64,000 bases of DNA from Chryseobacterium sp. (GCA_031277615.1 JAITMC010000037.1:1-64000); one strand, 5' to 3'; shown: positions 17,034-25,603, numbered from the stretch's first letter. Notes: a model not told the origin generated them from the letters alone. A program made the numbers and translations.

Positions 17034-17062
17034 AAAAAGCAGGAAAATATTCCCTGCTTTCT
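17034..17062 (-). terminator. Terminator of the M28 peptidase gene
   Basis: A stem pairs aaagcagg (17036-17043) with cctgcttt (17053-17060). On the minus strand a T-run follows. Confidence 0.8.
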
Positions 17063-17094
17063 TATTATATTTTACTTTAAGTCGAAGTATTTAA

Positions 17095-18276
17095 TTATCT
17101 GTTAATTAAAATTTTACGCACTGCTTTCTGATTTCCCGCTTTAATAATCCCGAGATAGGCTCCGGGAGCAAGTCCCGATACATTAATTTCAGTTTCATTG
17201 CTGCTTTTCAGTAATGATCTTCCAGAAAGATCTGTTATTTCAACGTTCAGATCTTTTGCCTCCATATCGGGAAGTTTGATAGAAATTTTATCTTTGGCAG
17301 GGTTAGGATAGATCATGACAGATTCAATGGCTTTTGAAGCGGCTTCCTGCGTTGCCAGTAATGAGTTGGAGGTAGTAGCAACCGCAAAATGCTGAAGAGC
17401 ACCTACAGCTGCTTTTCCTATTTTGTAAATGTAAACCGGATCGGTATTGGCAAAAGTGTCATCACTGGTATGAGGATAAGAACTTCGTATTCTCTCGAAA
17501 AAGCCGGTGATCACTTCACCTTTTCTTTCAAACGGAATATAATCTGTGGACTCAGCCGGATCAACCGCCGTCTGAAGCGTAGAATAAAGAGCGGTACAGT
17601 TTCTGAGTTCCTGCGTTACAGCAGCCGAAGCTGCATTATTGCTGGCTACCCCGCCTAAATCCTGATCACAGTATACCGTATTATTGTTATTCCCCATAAC
17701 GCCTCCTACCTGATCAAGGTTAAAAACCAGTTTGATATCTAAAACGCGGGTGTTACCCTGATAGGCAACGTTTCTTACATAATGGGCACTTCCTTGCAGC
17801 CCTTGTTCTTCACCGGAAAAATGAATAAACTTTATAGAATATTCAGTAGGGATATTTCTAAGAATACGTGCCGCTTCCAGAATAATAGAAGTTCCGCTTC
17901 CGTTGTCGTTTACACCAGGTCCGTTGATACTGTCGAAATGTCCGCAGATAATCACGTATTTATTGGGATAAACGGTTCCGGTTTTGGTGATTACCAGATT
18001 TTTTGAGCTTACTCCACTGAATGTAAAAGGGTCTTCCACGATCTGTGAAGTCGTATAACCGTAAGAAATATACTTATTCTTAATCCAGTTCAGGGTATTG
18101 GCATTGTTGGTGGAGCCGGTTGTTTTAACTCCCAAATTGGCAAAATCCTGCAGGCTGGTGGTAATATTGGTCTGGGAAACCATATTGGCTCTTTCCTGAT
18201 AGGCAGGAATAAGAGTCTGGGCACTGATGCTTTGAGCCAACAGTGATGCGAGTAAGAGTGTAGTCAGTTTTTTCAT
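17095..18276 (-). CDS. Secreted M28-family zinc peptidase with T9SS sorting domain (paralogue 1)
   Basis: This 393-residue exported protein has a signal peptide of about 19 residues ending SISA-Q. The M28 domain (about 85-300) carries the two-zinc ligands: His in CGHFDS, Asp in GVNDNGSG, Glu pair in SGEEQG, Asp in NLDQVGG and His in YPHTSDD. The last 75 residues (from IYPNPAKDKI, with VSGLAPGAYLGII) form a type A C-terminal sorting domain for type IX secretion. Such enzymes are aminopeptidases. It lies 14 bases downstream of its paralogue on the same strand, pointing to a tandem duplication and possible cotranscription. Confidence 0.92.
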   Translation of the reverse strand: MKKLTTLLLASLLAQSISAQTLIPAYQERANMVSQTNITTSLQDFANLGVKTTGSTNNANTLNWIKNKYISYGYTTSQIVEDPFTFSGVSSKNLVITKTGTVYPNKYVIICGHFDSINGPGVNDNGSGTSIILEAARILRNIPTEYSIKFIHFSGEEQGLQGSAHYVRNVAYQGNTRVLDIKLVFNLDQVGGVMGNNNNTVYCDQDLGGVASNNAASAAVTQELRNCTALYSTLQTAVDPAESTDYIPFERKGEVITGFFERIRSSYPHTSDDTFANTDPVYIYKIGKAAVGALQHFAVATTSNSLLATQEAASKAIESVMIYPNPAKDKISIKLPDMEAKDLNVEITDLSGRSLLKSSNETEINVSGLAPGAYLGIIKAGNQKAVRKILINR

Positions 18277-18290
18277 ATAATGGTGTGGTG

Positions 18291-19487
18291 TTACTTTTCA
18301 ATGATTATTTTTCTGGTAACCGTCTCTTTGTAAGATTTTACGGTAACCATATAAACGCCATCTGCCAGTCCGGAGATGTTGATGGTGTTCTGATTTTCAG
18401 AATTCAGGATCATTCGCCCGCTCATGTCACTGATGTCTACATGAAAATTGCTGATATTCCGGGGAATTTCAAGATGAAGAACATCTTTAGCAGGGTTAGG
18501 GTAAATTTTTACAGCGTCTAATGAATGTTCTGCATGAACTTCACCTGTACCTAAAACATTATTGGTAGAGGAAGAAGCCGAGGCAAAATGCTGAAGCGCT
18601 CCTACGGCTGCCTTTCCGATTTTGTAAACGTATACAGGATCTACATTCGCAAAGGTATCACTAGACGTATGAGGTCTGTTGCTTTCAATATTTTCAAAAA
18701 ATCCGGTGATCACTTCATTTTTATTTTCAAAAGGCATATAATCTGATGAATAGGCATTGGAGATAACCGTTTGTAATGGAGAATATAGCGTTGTACAGGT
18801 TGCCAGTTCCTGCGTAATCTGGTTAGACATGGCATTATTGGAGGATGATCCGCTCACATCCCTTTCACATTTAATTGTATTGTTATTGTTCCCCAACTGT
18901 CCGCCTACCTCATCTATGTTGAATACCAGTTTGATATCCAGAACCCGGTTATTATTCTGATAAGCAACATTATTGGCGTAATGTCTGCTTCCGTACAAAC
19001 CTTGCTCTTCTCCAGAAAAATGGATGAATTTTATGGAATATTCAGTAGGGACATCTTTTAAAATTCTTGCCGCCTCCAGAAGGATAGAAGTACCGCTTCC
19101 GTTATCATTCACCCCCGGACCGGCTACCGTATCATAATGGGCACAGATAATGACGTATGTATTGGGATATAGTGTTCCGGTTTTGGTAATGATAAGGTTC
19201 TTAGAATTTACTGTGCCGCTGCCGCTATTGAAAGAAAAAGGATCTTCTGCCATCTGTGATGCCGTATACCCGTAAGCAGTATATTTATTCTTAAGCCAGT
19301 TAAGAGCAGCGGTATTATTGGCAGAACCGGTTGTTTTCACGCCTAAATTTTCAAATCCCTGAAGATTGGCCGTAATATTAGCTTGTGAAACCTGATCGGC
19401 TCTGTTTTTATAAGCCTGTATAAAGGTTTGGCCCTGAAGATAGTAGGCTGATAAAGAAACAAGCAGAACGGCAGATATTTTTTTCAC
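18291..19487 (-). CDS. Secreted M28-family zinc peptidase with T9SS sorting domain (paralogue 2)
   Basis: The 398-residue protein has the same layout as the gene at 17095: signal peptide (ending in YLQGQ), M28 domain and T9SS tail. The zinc ligands are again visible (CAHYDT, GVNDNGSG, SGEEQG, NIDEVGG and RPHTSSD). The tail begins IYPNPAKDVL and ends with TVTRKIIIEK. The two proteins differ mainly in surface loops and in the linker before the tail. It is upstream of the other in transcription and carries the likely promoter (19522-19529). Confidence 0.92.
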   Translation of the reverse strand: MKKISAVLLVSLSAYYLQGQTFIQAYKNRADQVSQANITANLQGFENLGVKTTGSANNTAALNWLKNKYTAYGYTASQMAEDPFSFNSGSGTVNSKNLIITKTGTLYPNTYVIICAHYDTVAGPGVNDNGSGTSILLEAARILKDVPTEYSIKFIHFSGEEQGLYGSRHYANNVAYQNNNRVLDIKLVFNIDEVGGQLGNNNNTIKCERDVSGSSSNNAMSNQITQELATCTTLYSPLQTVISNAYSSDYMPFENKNEVITGFFENIESNRPHTSSDTFANVDPVYVYKIGKAAVGALQHFASASSSTNNVLGTGEVHAEHSLDAVKIYPNPAKDVLHLEIPRNISNFHVDISDMSGRMILNSENQNTINISGLADGVYMVTVKSYKETVTRKIIIEK

Positions 19488-19521
19488 TTTTAAATAATTT
19501 TTTTACAGATTTAATAATTCA

Positions 19522-19529
19522 CAAAGGTA
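19522..19529 (-). promoter_or_regulatory. Promoter -7 element of the M28 peptidase pair
   Basis: Read leftward, TACCTTTG fits TAnnTTTG and lies 35 bases before the start codon at 19487. No -33 TTG at a proper distance was seen. Confidence 0.55.
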
Positions 19530-19816
19530 GAGAATAAATACCAATTTTATTTCATTTAAGAACAAGATTATGTATCAAAATCACATTTTAACAACATGCT
19601 GTTTTATAACGAAATGTTGTAAGCCAACCCCTGTTGTTACTTGAAATTAAACCCTGTTTTTTGATAATGATTTAATTTTTCACTTTCATAATAAAGTTGA
19701 TCTGAGTCTAAGAAGCCAAATTAAATGGAAAAATAACAAAAAGAAGGCTGTATGTGATCAGACTCAAAAGTTGAGGGGTTTAAATTTTATGATTAACCGG
19801 TAAAATTTTTATATTA

Positions 19817-19965
19817 TAGTCGCTATTTTTTATCCTGTTGTGAGTATTTTCTGCTCGCAAAGGTGGGCCTCAGCAGAAACCGCAATTCATATTTACTTGA
19901 GAGATTGTGAGTAGCCGTTGCTGAACGGAGTGTCTTTGTAATAGAAAAATAAACTCATCAACAAT
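19817..19965. repeat. Hairpin-forming intergenic repeat, family R2 (copy 1, diverged)
   Basis: This part of the 650-base spacer 19488-20138 is homologous to the two copies at 58414-58680 and 58733-58998. Shared blocks are tcgct-a/g-tttttta, cgcaaaggtgggcctcagca (arm, 19856-19875) and ttgctgaacggagtgtcttt (19918-19937), followed by gaaaaataaa. The two arms can pair imperfectly across about 40 bases. The rest of the spacer holds no credible gene. Confidence 0.65.
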
Positions 19966-20092
19966 ATTCTTTCCGGATATTTTGCCACACAAAACATTTA
20001 TTCTTATACTGCTGACTTCAGAAGATAAAGAATGGAATCTGGATTTGATTCGGTGAAGAGACTGTTTAATATAAAGCTGTTGTAACACATAA

Positions 20093-20114
20093 AAAAATCC
20101 CGCGTCAAGCGGGA
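20093..20114 (-). terminator. Terminator of the gene at 20139-20720
   Basis: A stem tcccgc-gtcaa-gcggga is followed on the minus strand by a T-run. Confidence 0.85.
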
Positions 20115-20138
20115 TCGGTATGTTTATTCAATTATTTC

Positions 20139-20720
20139 TTATGGAGCTAACTGCCCGAAAGGAGTCAGTTTATTATCATCAGACATTGTCTGTCCTAAGA
20201 AATCTTTTTTCTGGCCACCTTTCATTCTTGCAGCAGCATCGTTGGCATTGAAATAAGCTTCACTTAGTTTCGTTGCAATTTCTGCCGGCTTGAAATCAAA
20301 TTTTGTATCACCTTCCACGCCAAGATATCCATTCTTTCTGGTCAGGTTAATGATGTAGTTATTGTAGTTAATTAAAGTATTTCTAAGATATAAGGTATGG
20401 TATTCCATACATTTTTTAGCTTTTTTGGAAGAATTGTTCAGGATACAGTTTTTCATATTGTTTCTGTACAGGAACCACTCAGACTCAAGAATGCCGTATT
20501 CTTTGCTCAAAGCGGTTTTACCGTTCGTTACAATATTGTTATCTGCTTCCTTGTCAGCAATAGTCTGTAAGTGGGTGATTACCAATGGAACCGTATTTTC
20601 AATCTTTGTTTTGGTTTCTTTCAGAATACTGAGATCCGCAGCAGGTGAATTCTTCTTTTGAGCGGTAGTAACGTTAAAAATAAGCAGTAATAGTACAATC
20701 AATAAATTATATCTTTTCAT
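20139..20720 (-). CDS. Secreted helical protein, unknown function
   Basis: The 193-residue protein has a signal peptide of about 20 residues (MKRYNLLIVLLLLIFNVTTA) and a predominantly helical mature part. There are two Cys near residues 92 and 104. No domain is recognised. The C-terminus reads KLTPFGQLAP. It is monocistronic with its own terminator and is transcribed away from the BlaI gene across a 338-base spacer. Confidence 0.7.
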   Translation of the reverse strand: MKRYNLLIVLLLLIFNVTTAQKKNSPAADLSILKETKTKIENTVPLVITHLQTIADKEADNNIVTNGKTALSKEYGILESEWFLYRNNMKNCILNNSSKKAKKCMEYHTLYLRNTLINYNNYIINLTRKNGYLGVEGDTKFDFKPAEIATKLSEAYFNANDAAARMKGGQKKDFLGQTMSDDNKLTPFGQLAP

Positions 20721-20955
20721 GAGAAATTTTTAAAGCACTAAAATAAATATAATTTCCCGGTTTAAACAAATTCATTTTAATTTTATTTAATAAAAATTAA
20801 CAAGTTTTAAGAATTTATCGTGTAATCTTGTATTTTTCTGCCAATTAATAAGAAGGTAAATTCAGGCTGTTAAAAATTTAACATATTTTAATAAAATTTA
20901 TTTTGTTGATTATCAGTAGTTTATGTTTGATTGGGTTTTATCACTAAAAAAATAG

Positions 20956-20985
20956 TTGTTTGAGTCAGATTTATTTCTACATTTG
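20956..20985 (+). promoter_or_regulatory. Promoter and possible BlaI operator of the BlaI-M56 operon
   Basis: TTG (20956-20958), 19 bases, then TACATTTG (20978-20985) exactly fits the flavobacterial promoter rule. The -7 element is inside TACATTTGTA, which also fits the BlaI/MecI operator core TACAnnTGTA. Binding of the regulator there would block its own promoter. The same decamer occurs at the his promoter, so the operator reading is uncertain. The rest of the spacer 20721-21058 holds no gene. Confidence 0.65.
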
Positions 20986-21058
20986 TATAACTAATTTCTT
21001 AGTGATATGGTTTTAACCGGATAAAACGATATCAACAATAATGATTAATTAAGAGGAT

Positions 21059-21424
21059 ATGAAAATTCAGACTTTAACAAAAGCAGAAGAACAGGTAATG
21101 CAGTATGTATGGAAAATAGAAAAAGGATTCCTGAAGGATATTCTTGATCTTTTTCCGGAACCCAAACCGCATACGAATACCGTTTCTACCATATTAAAGG
21201 TATTGAAAGATAAAGACTTTGTAGATTATCGCGTCCACGGAAGACAGCATGAATATTTCCCGCTGGTTTCCCAGGAGCAGTATTCCGGAAAGACAATGAA
21301 AAGTCTTGTGAAAAATTATTTTAAAGGATCTTATAAAAGTGCCGTTTCTTTTTTGGTAGAGAAAAATGAAATGACCGTAGAAGATCTGGAAATGTTACTG
21401 GATGAACTTAAAAGTAAAGATTAA
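21059..21424 (+). CDS. BlaI/MecI/CopY family transcriptional repressor
   Basis: The 121-residue winged-helix protein begins IQTLTKAEEQVMQYVWK, which is the family opening. The recognition region is HTNTVSTILKVLKDKDFV near residues 40-57. The C-terminal half is helical and should dimerise. It lies five bases before the M56 peptidase gene, the usual sensor pair. In classical systems, the membrane peptidase triggers cleavage of the repressor in response to beta-lactams. No beta-lactamase is in the window, so the target genes are probably the two genes downstream. Confidence 0.93.
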   Translation: MKIQTLTKAEEQVMQYVWKIEKGFLKDILDLFPEPKPHTNTVSTILKVLKDKDFVDYRVHGRQHEYFPLVSQEQYSGKTMKSLVKNYFKGSYKSAVSFLVEKNEMTVEDLEMLLDELKSKD

Positions 21425-21429
21425 CGGCT

Positions 21430-23277
21430 ATGGAAACAATACTTCTATACTTTGGAAAAATGATTGTATGTTCCGGTGTAACATTTCTGTACTATCAGTT
21501 GTCTTTAAAAGACAAGACGTTTCATCATTATAACCGGTTTTATCTGCTGGCCGCCATGCTCATATCGCTATTGCTGCCGCTCATCAGAATAGATGACTTT
21601 ACGATAGAAGTGAATAATGATATGTATATGCTTCTTGACAGAATACAGAACTTTAACACAGAAAAAAATATAAGCCATGACAACCCTTATTTTAGAATTA
21701 TTTTTTCAGCTTTGGGATTGGTTTCTTTCTATTTTCTTGTAAAACTGATCTACGGGATCATCAGGATCCAGCAGCTTAAAAAACAGTTTCAGAAAGAAAA
21801 TATTGAAGGCATCAATTTTTACCATACCGATCTTAGCGAAGCCCCTTTCTCATACTTCAGGAATTTGTTCTGGAAGAATACCATTACCCTGAATTCCGAT
21901 ATCGGAAAACAGATCTTAAAGCATGAGATGGTGCATATCGAGCAGAAGCACTCATTTGATAAGATTTTTATTGAAATGATGACGTCTGTCTTTTGGTTCA
22001 ATCCTTTTTTTCATATCATCAAAAAAGAAATTAGTTTAATCCATGAATATCTGGCTGATAAAAAAGCCGTAAAACAATCGGACACCAAAGCATTTGCGCA
22101 GATGCTTTTAGCAAGCCACTTTTCCGGTACACCGTTGCCTGCGACCAGTCCGTTTCTGAGTTCAAATCTAAAAAAACGATTAAAAATGTTACAAAAACCC
22201 AAAACCAAATACGGATATGCGCGAAGAATGTTGGCCCTTCCGGTTGTATTTTCAGTAGCTTTCGCTTATCTGGTGAATGCGAAAAATCAGGAAATCAAAG
22301 AAACCAATATTGCTATAGAAAAAGCCGTTTCCGAAATCAAAAAAGATACGATTACCCCACAGGAAAATATAAAAACCGTAAAACCTAAGCTTTTCAAAGA
22401 ATCTGAAAGCCAGAAAGAAATTACAGCTTTAGGACAGAAACTTCAGGAGAAAAGCAAAGCCCTGAAAAACCTGAAGCCTGACAGCAGAGAATTTGAGAAA
22501 AACCTTGAGGAAATCGGGGAACTTTCAGGGGAAATAGGAAGAATTACCAGTTCAGATGACTTTAAAATGGCATATACCATTGATGCTTCAGAGCTGAAAA
22601 AAGTAAATGAATATTTCAAATCCACGGAATGGAAAGATAAAATGAAGTCGCTGGAGGACCTTGGAGTGGAAATACCGGACCTGTCTAATCTGAAAATTGA
22701 ATTCCCGGATACGCCTCCTACACCGCCAAGAGCTCCCGGAGCTCCTGCAACACCGCCTTCACCACCAAAGGCTCCCAACATTAAGTTCTTCAAATCCAAT
22801 GATTATGTATACCAGAACTGGAGTCCTAAAGAAGAAATAGAGGCTGGAAATTCAAAAAAAGCAGCTAAAGTAGCCCGGGAAAAAGCAGGAATTGCCAGAA
22901 AAAGAGCAAAACTGGATATGGAAAGAGCAAAACTGGAAGGCGAAAGAGCCAAGCTGGATGCTCAGCAGAGAGCTTTGGACGGTGAGAAAAATGTGTATGT
23001 CTTCAGATCCGTTAATTTTGATAAACTGGCCGGATCACCAAAAATGATCATAGAGGCAGATAAGATCCGAAGCAGTGCCAATAGTCTTAAAATAGACGGT
23101 CTCAAGAGGCTTAAAATGGACGCATGGGAAAATGTGAAAATCTTTATAGATGGAAGAGAAGCCTCCAAAAAAGAATTGGAAGCACTGGGCTCTGATAAAA
23201 TTGCCAGCATTACGGTCAATAAAAATCAGACAACTGATTTCCGACGCGGAGAAATAAGAATTACGACAAAGAAATAA
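21430..23277 (+). CDS. M56-family membrane metallopeptidase (BlaR1-like sensor)
   Basis: This 615-residue protein has N-terminal membrane segments at about residues 10-25, 38-52 and 88-108. The cytoplasmic zinc motif HEMVH is at residues 165-169, followed by HEYLADKKA. A further segment is near 265-283. The C-terminal 330 residues are unlike a penicillin-binding sensor. They contain a Pro-rich stretch (TPPTPPRAPGAP), a charged coiled coil with repeats of E-R-A-K-L, and a final IDGREASKKELEAL block resembling TonB-receptor plug-type domains. It probably responds to an envelope signal and cleaves BlaI. Confidence 0.9.
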   Translation: METILLYFGKMIVCSGVTFLYYQLSLKDKTFHHYNRFYLLAAMLISLLLPLIRIDDFTIEVNNDMYMLLDRIQNFNTEKNISHDNPYFRIIFSALGLVSFYFLVKLIYGIIRIQQLKKQFQKENIEGINFYHTDLSEAPFSYFRNLFWKNTITLNSDIGKQILKHEMVHIEQKHSFDKIFIEMMTSVFWFNPFFHIIKKEISLIHEYLADKKAVKQSDTKAFAQMLLASHFSGTPLPATSPFLSSNLKKRLKMLQKPKTKYGYARRMLALPVVFSVAFAYLVNAKNQEIKETNIAIEKAVSEIKKDTITPQENIKTVKPKLFKESESQKEITALGQKLQEKSKALKNLKPDSREFEKNLEEIGELSGEIGRITSSDDFKMAYTIDASELKKVNEYFKSTEWKDKMKSLEDLGVEIPDLSNLKIEFPDTPPTPPRAPGAPATPPSPPKAPNIKFFKSNDYVYQNWSPKEEIEAGNSKKAAKVAREKAGIARKRAKLDMERAKLEGERAKLDAQQRALDGEKNVYVFRSVNFDKLAGSPKMIIEADKIRSSANSLKIDGLKRLKMDAWENVKIFIDGREASKKELEALGSDKIASITVNKNQTTDFRRGEIRITTKK

Positions 23278-23288
23278 AGTTCCATTAC

Positions 23289-23321
23289 GCTTTGTCGGTC
23301 ACAGATTGACAAAGCTTTTTT
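23289..23321 (+). terminator. Terminator between the M56 gene and the GLPGLI gene
   Basis: A stem pairs gctttgtc (23289-23296) with gacaaagc (23308-23315), followed by TTTTTT. It would separate or reduce transcription of the downstream gene. Confidence 0.8.
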
Positions 23322-23334
23322 ATCCCCAATAACT

Positions 23335-24237
23335 ATGAAAACTCAGATTTTACTTCTATTGCTTTTAGGTATTCTTACCGGCGCTCAGACGAACCGGTTC
23401 TTTTATGAGTATACATTCATTCCGGACTCCAACAATAAAGAGGACGTAAAAAAAGAAATGATGCTGCTCGATATCAATAAAAGCGGTTCAACCTACTACA
23501 GCTATGACAAATTTGTTTCCGATTCTACATCAAGAGCAGATCTTGAGAGACAGATCAAGTCAGGCAGCGGAAGCATCAGCGTCAACAAAAAAGGAAAGCC
23601 GGGAGAAGTTTCTTATAAAGTAACGAAACAGTATCCTGAGTATAAAACCTATCTTTTTACCTCCATTTTCAGAGATCAGTATAAAGTACGGGAAGATAAA
23701 AAACCGGAGTGGAAAATTCTTCCGGATAAACAAAAAATAGGGGAATATGATACCCAGAAAGCGACTACAAACTTCGGAGGAAGAGAGTGGACTGCCTGGT
23801 TTGCACAGGATATTCCTTTTCAGGACGGTCCTTATAAGTTCTACGGGCTGCCCGGGCTGATCGTAAAGCTTGAAGATGCCACAGGTTCCCACATCATGAC
23901 CCTTGCAGGAAACAAAAAAATACAGGCACAGGCAGAAGAAAAAGAGCTTGATGTGCCGGCCCATGCCAGAATATTGGGGATCGGAGAAAAAGAACTGGAA
24001 GTATCCAAAGAACAGTATAAAAAAGTATGGAAAGCCTATGTAAATGATCCCAGCAAGAATATGAGAGAAATGATGAACCGAAGCGGAGGTGAGAATGGCA
24101 AAGTGGTTTTTAAAGTGAAAACGGCAGAAGGGAAGGAAATGTCTGACCCTAATGAGATCTTCAAAGAAATGGACAAAAGGGCCAAAGAAGGCTTTAAGAA
24201 AAATAATAATCCGATCGAACCGGATCTGGTGAATTAA
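23335..24237 (+). CDS. GLPGLI family secreted protein
   Basis: The 300-residue protein has a signal peptide of about 17 residues (ending LTGAQ). It has the family signature in KFYGLPGLIVKL near residues 167-178, preceded by WTAWFAQDIPFQDGPY. GLPGLI proteins are a Bacteroidota family of unknown function often found with TonB-dependent receptors. Here it directly follows the BlaI/M56 pair, separated by a terminator. Residues 260-300 are charged and Lys-rich. Confidence 0.9.
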   Translation: MKTQILLLLLLGILTGAQTNRFFYEYTFIPDSNNKEDVKKEMMLLDINKSGSTYYSYDKFVSDSTSRADLERQIKSGSGSISVNKKGKPGEVSYKVTKQYPEYKTYLFTSIFRDQYKVREDKKPEWKILPDKQKIGEYDTQKATTNFGGREWTAWFAQDIPFQDGPYKFYGLPGLIVKLEDATGSHIMTLAGNKKIQAQAEEKELDVPAHARILGIGEKELEVSKEQYKKVWKAYVNDPSKNMREMMNRSGGENGKVVFKVKTAEGKEMSDPNEIFKEMDKRAKEGFKKNNNPIEPDLVN

Positions 24238-24261
24238 AGTTATTTCATTTTTTATCTGTAA

Positions 24262-24300
24262 ACAGAATGGTCGGCAATGATCATTCTGTTTTCTTTTTAT
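24262..24300 (+). terminator. Terminator of the GLPGLI gene
   Basis: A stem pairs cagaatg (24263-24269) with cattctg (24282-24288), followed by TTTTCTTTTT. Confidence 0.8.
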
Positions 24301-24338
24301 TGCCTTATCTTTAAACCTCAAACCGAGAACTTTTTATC

Positions 24339-24914
24339 ATGACAGAAAAAGAAAAATGTGCTGCCGGACTTATGTACAATGCAAATTATGACGAAGAACT
24401 GATCCGTGAGCGGATAGCGTGCAAAGATCTGTGCCTGGAATACAACCAGCTGAAAAACTCTGATACCGGACACCGAAATCAACTGATCCGTACGATCATT
24501 AAAAAAAGTAGCGAGAACATCTATATAGAACCTTCTTTCTGGTGTGATTACGGATACAATATCGAAGTGGGCGAGAACTTCTATGCCAATCATAACCTCA
24601 CGATTCTCGATTGTGCTAAAGTTATTTTTGGCGACAATGTTTTTATCGGTCCGAACTGCAGTTTTTATACCGCCGGACATCCGCTGGATGCCAAGCAGAG
24701 AAATGAAGGCCTGGAATATGCCCATCCCATCACTGTCGGAGATAACGTTTGGCTGGGCGGAAACGTAGTGGTCCTGCCGGGCGTATCCATCGGCGACAAT
24801 ACGGTAATAGGAGCAGGAAGCGTAGTCACCAAAAATATTCCCGGAAATGTTGTGGCTGTAGGAAACCCATGTCGGGTTGTTAAAAATATCGATGAAAATA
24901 CTCAACAGGATTAA
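24339..24914 (+). CDS. Sugar O-acetyltransferase (maltose acetyltransferase type)
   Basis: The 191-residue protein begins MTEKEKCAAGLMYNANYDEE, the usual N-terminal Mac domain. It then has a left-handed beta-helix of hexapeptide repeats (about 70-185). The catalytic His is in FYTAGHPLD. It transfers acetyl from acetyl-CoA to a sugar such as maltose or galactoside; the real acceptor is unknown. Length is normal. It is not linked to any sugar cluster. Confidence 0.9.
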   Translation: MTEKEKCAAGLMYNANYDEELIRERIACKDLCLEYNQLKNSDTGHRNQLIRTIIKKSSENIYIEPSFWCDYGYNIEVGENFYANHNLTILDCAKVIFGDNVFIGPNCSFYTAGHPLDAKQRNEGLEYAHPITVGDNVWLGGNVVVLPGVSIGDNTVIGAGSVVTKNIPGNVVAVGNPCRVVKNIDENTQQD

Positions 24915-25051
24915 CAATAAACATAGAGGTTCTCTAAATTTATTGAAATTTTGGATTAAAAGATTCACGCAAAGTGGTTGAATAATTGCGTTTATTTTAA
25001 GCAGACAAAATGATCTGACTTCGTCGCTGATAAAGCTGGCGTTTATCCATC

Positions 25052-25105
25052 CGCTTCGACGAATCAACGGAGTTGATTCTATCCTTTGCTCCCTGAAAAT
25101 AGGCA
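25052..25105. repeat. Dispersed intergenic repeat, family R1 (copy B)
   Basis: The segment starts cgcttcgacgaatcaacgg and continues agttgattctatcctttgct. It matches 2747-2800 over its length and 58314-58340 over its first half. The core aatcaacggagttgatt is an imperfect palindrome. Confidence 0.65.
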
Positions 25106-25350
25106 TAATGAAGTTTGTCTTTGCGGGAAAAACATATTATCAGTACATTATATTTTGAATAAAAAAATCCTTAACAATATGATTTAGATAAAGATTGAAT
25201 ATTATACAAAAATCAAATTTAGAAATTTAAACCAGCTCTTAGGATAAAAAGCTTTATCCTATTAAATTAAAAAATAGGAATATTGTGATTAAGGGCAAAT
25301 ATATTGAATAGATCGTACTTAATCGACCTAGGAAGCAGGAGCGTTAATAA

Positions 25351-25476
25351 AATTGAGATTGAGTCCGTTAAAAAATTTCCACTGTTTGAGCATGGGTAGG
25401 ATTTCGACCTAAAGAAGAACCGAATGATTCCATGCGAGTTTGGAAATTTTAGGAGTCAATCTCAATTTTTAGCGGA
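25351..25476. repeat. Structured element with 26-30 bp imperfect inverted ends
   Basis: The left arm (25351-25380) begins aattgagattgagtcc and ends aaatttcc. The right arm (25442-25467) begins ggaaattttaggagtc and ends atctcaatt. The complement matches with a few small gaps. Inside, gcatgg (25390-25395) and ccatgc (25430-25435) pair again, giving a long folded structure. The form suggests a miniature mobile element or a structured RNA. Confidence 0.6.
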
Positions 25477-25498
25477 TGATTCCAGTCTTGAATTTTTG

Positions 25499-25526
25499 GA
25501 TACTTTTTTTTCAAGAAAAAAGTATC
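25499..25526. other. Long AT-rich hairpin
   Basis: A perfect 11-bp stem pairs gatactttttt (25499-25509) with aaaaaagtatc (25516-25526) around six bases. It may act as a terminator in either direction. Confidence 0.6.
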
Positions 25527-25603
25527 GATAAGAAAAAAATAATTTTCAATTTACGTTCATCTATTCTTATTTTTTGAACGTATTTGAAACTCTTTCACAA
25601 AAA

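Noticed and set aside
22443-22799. Leftward Gly/Pro-rich frame inside the M56 gene
   Set aside because: It is the reverse complement of the Pro-rich linker of the M56 protein and merely mirrors its codon bias.
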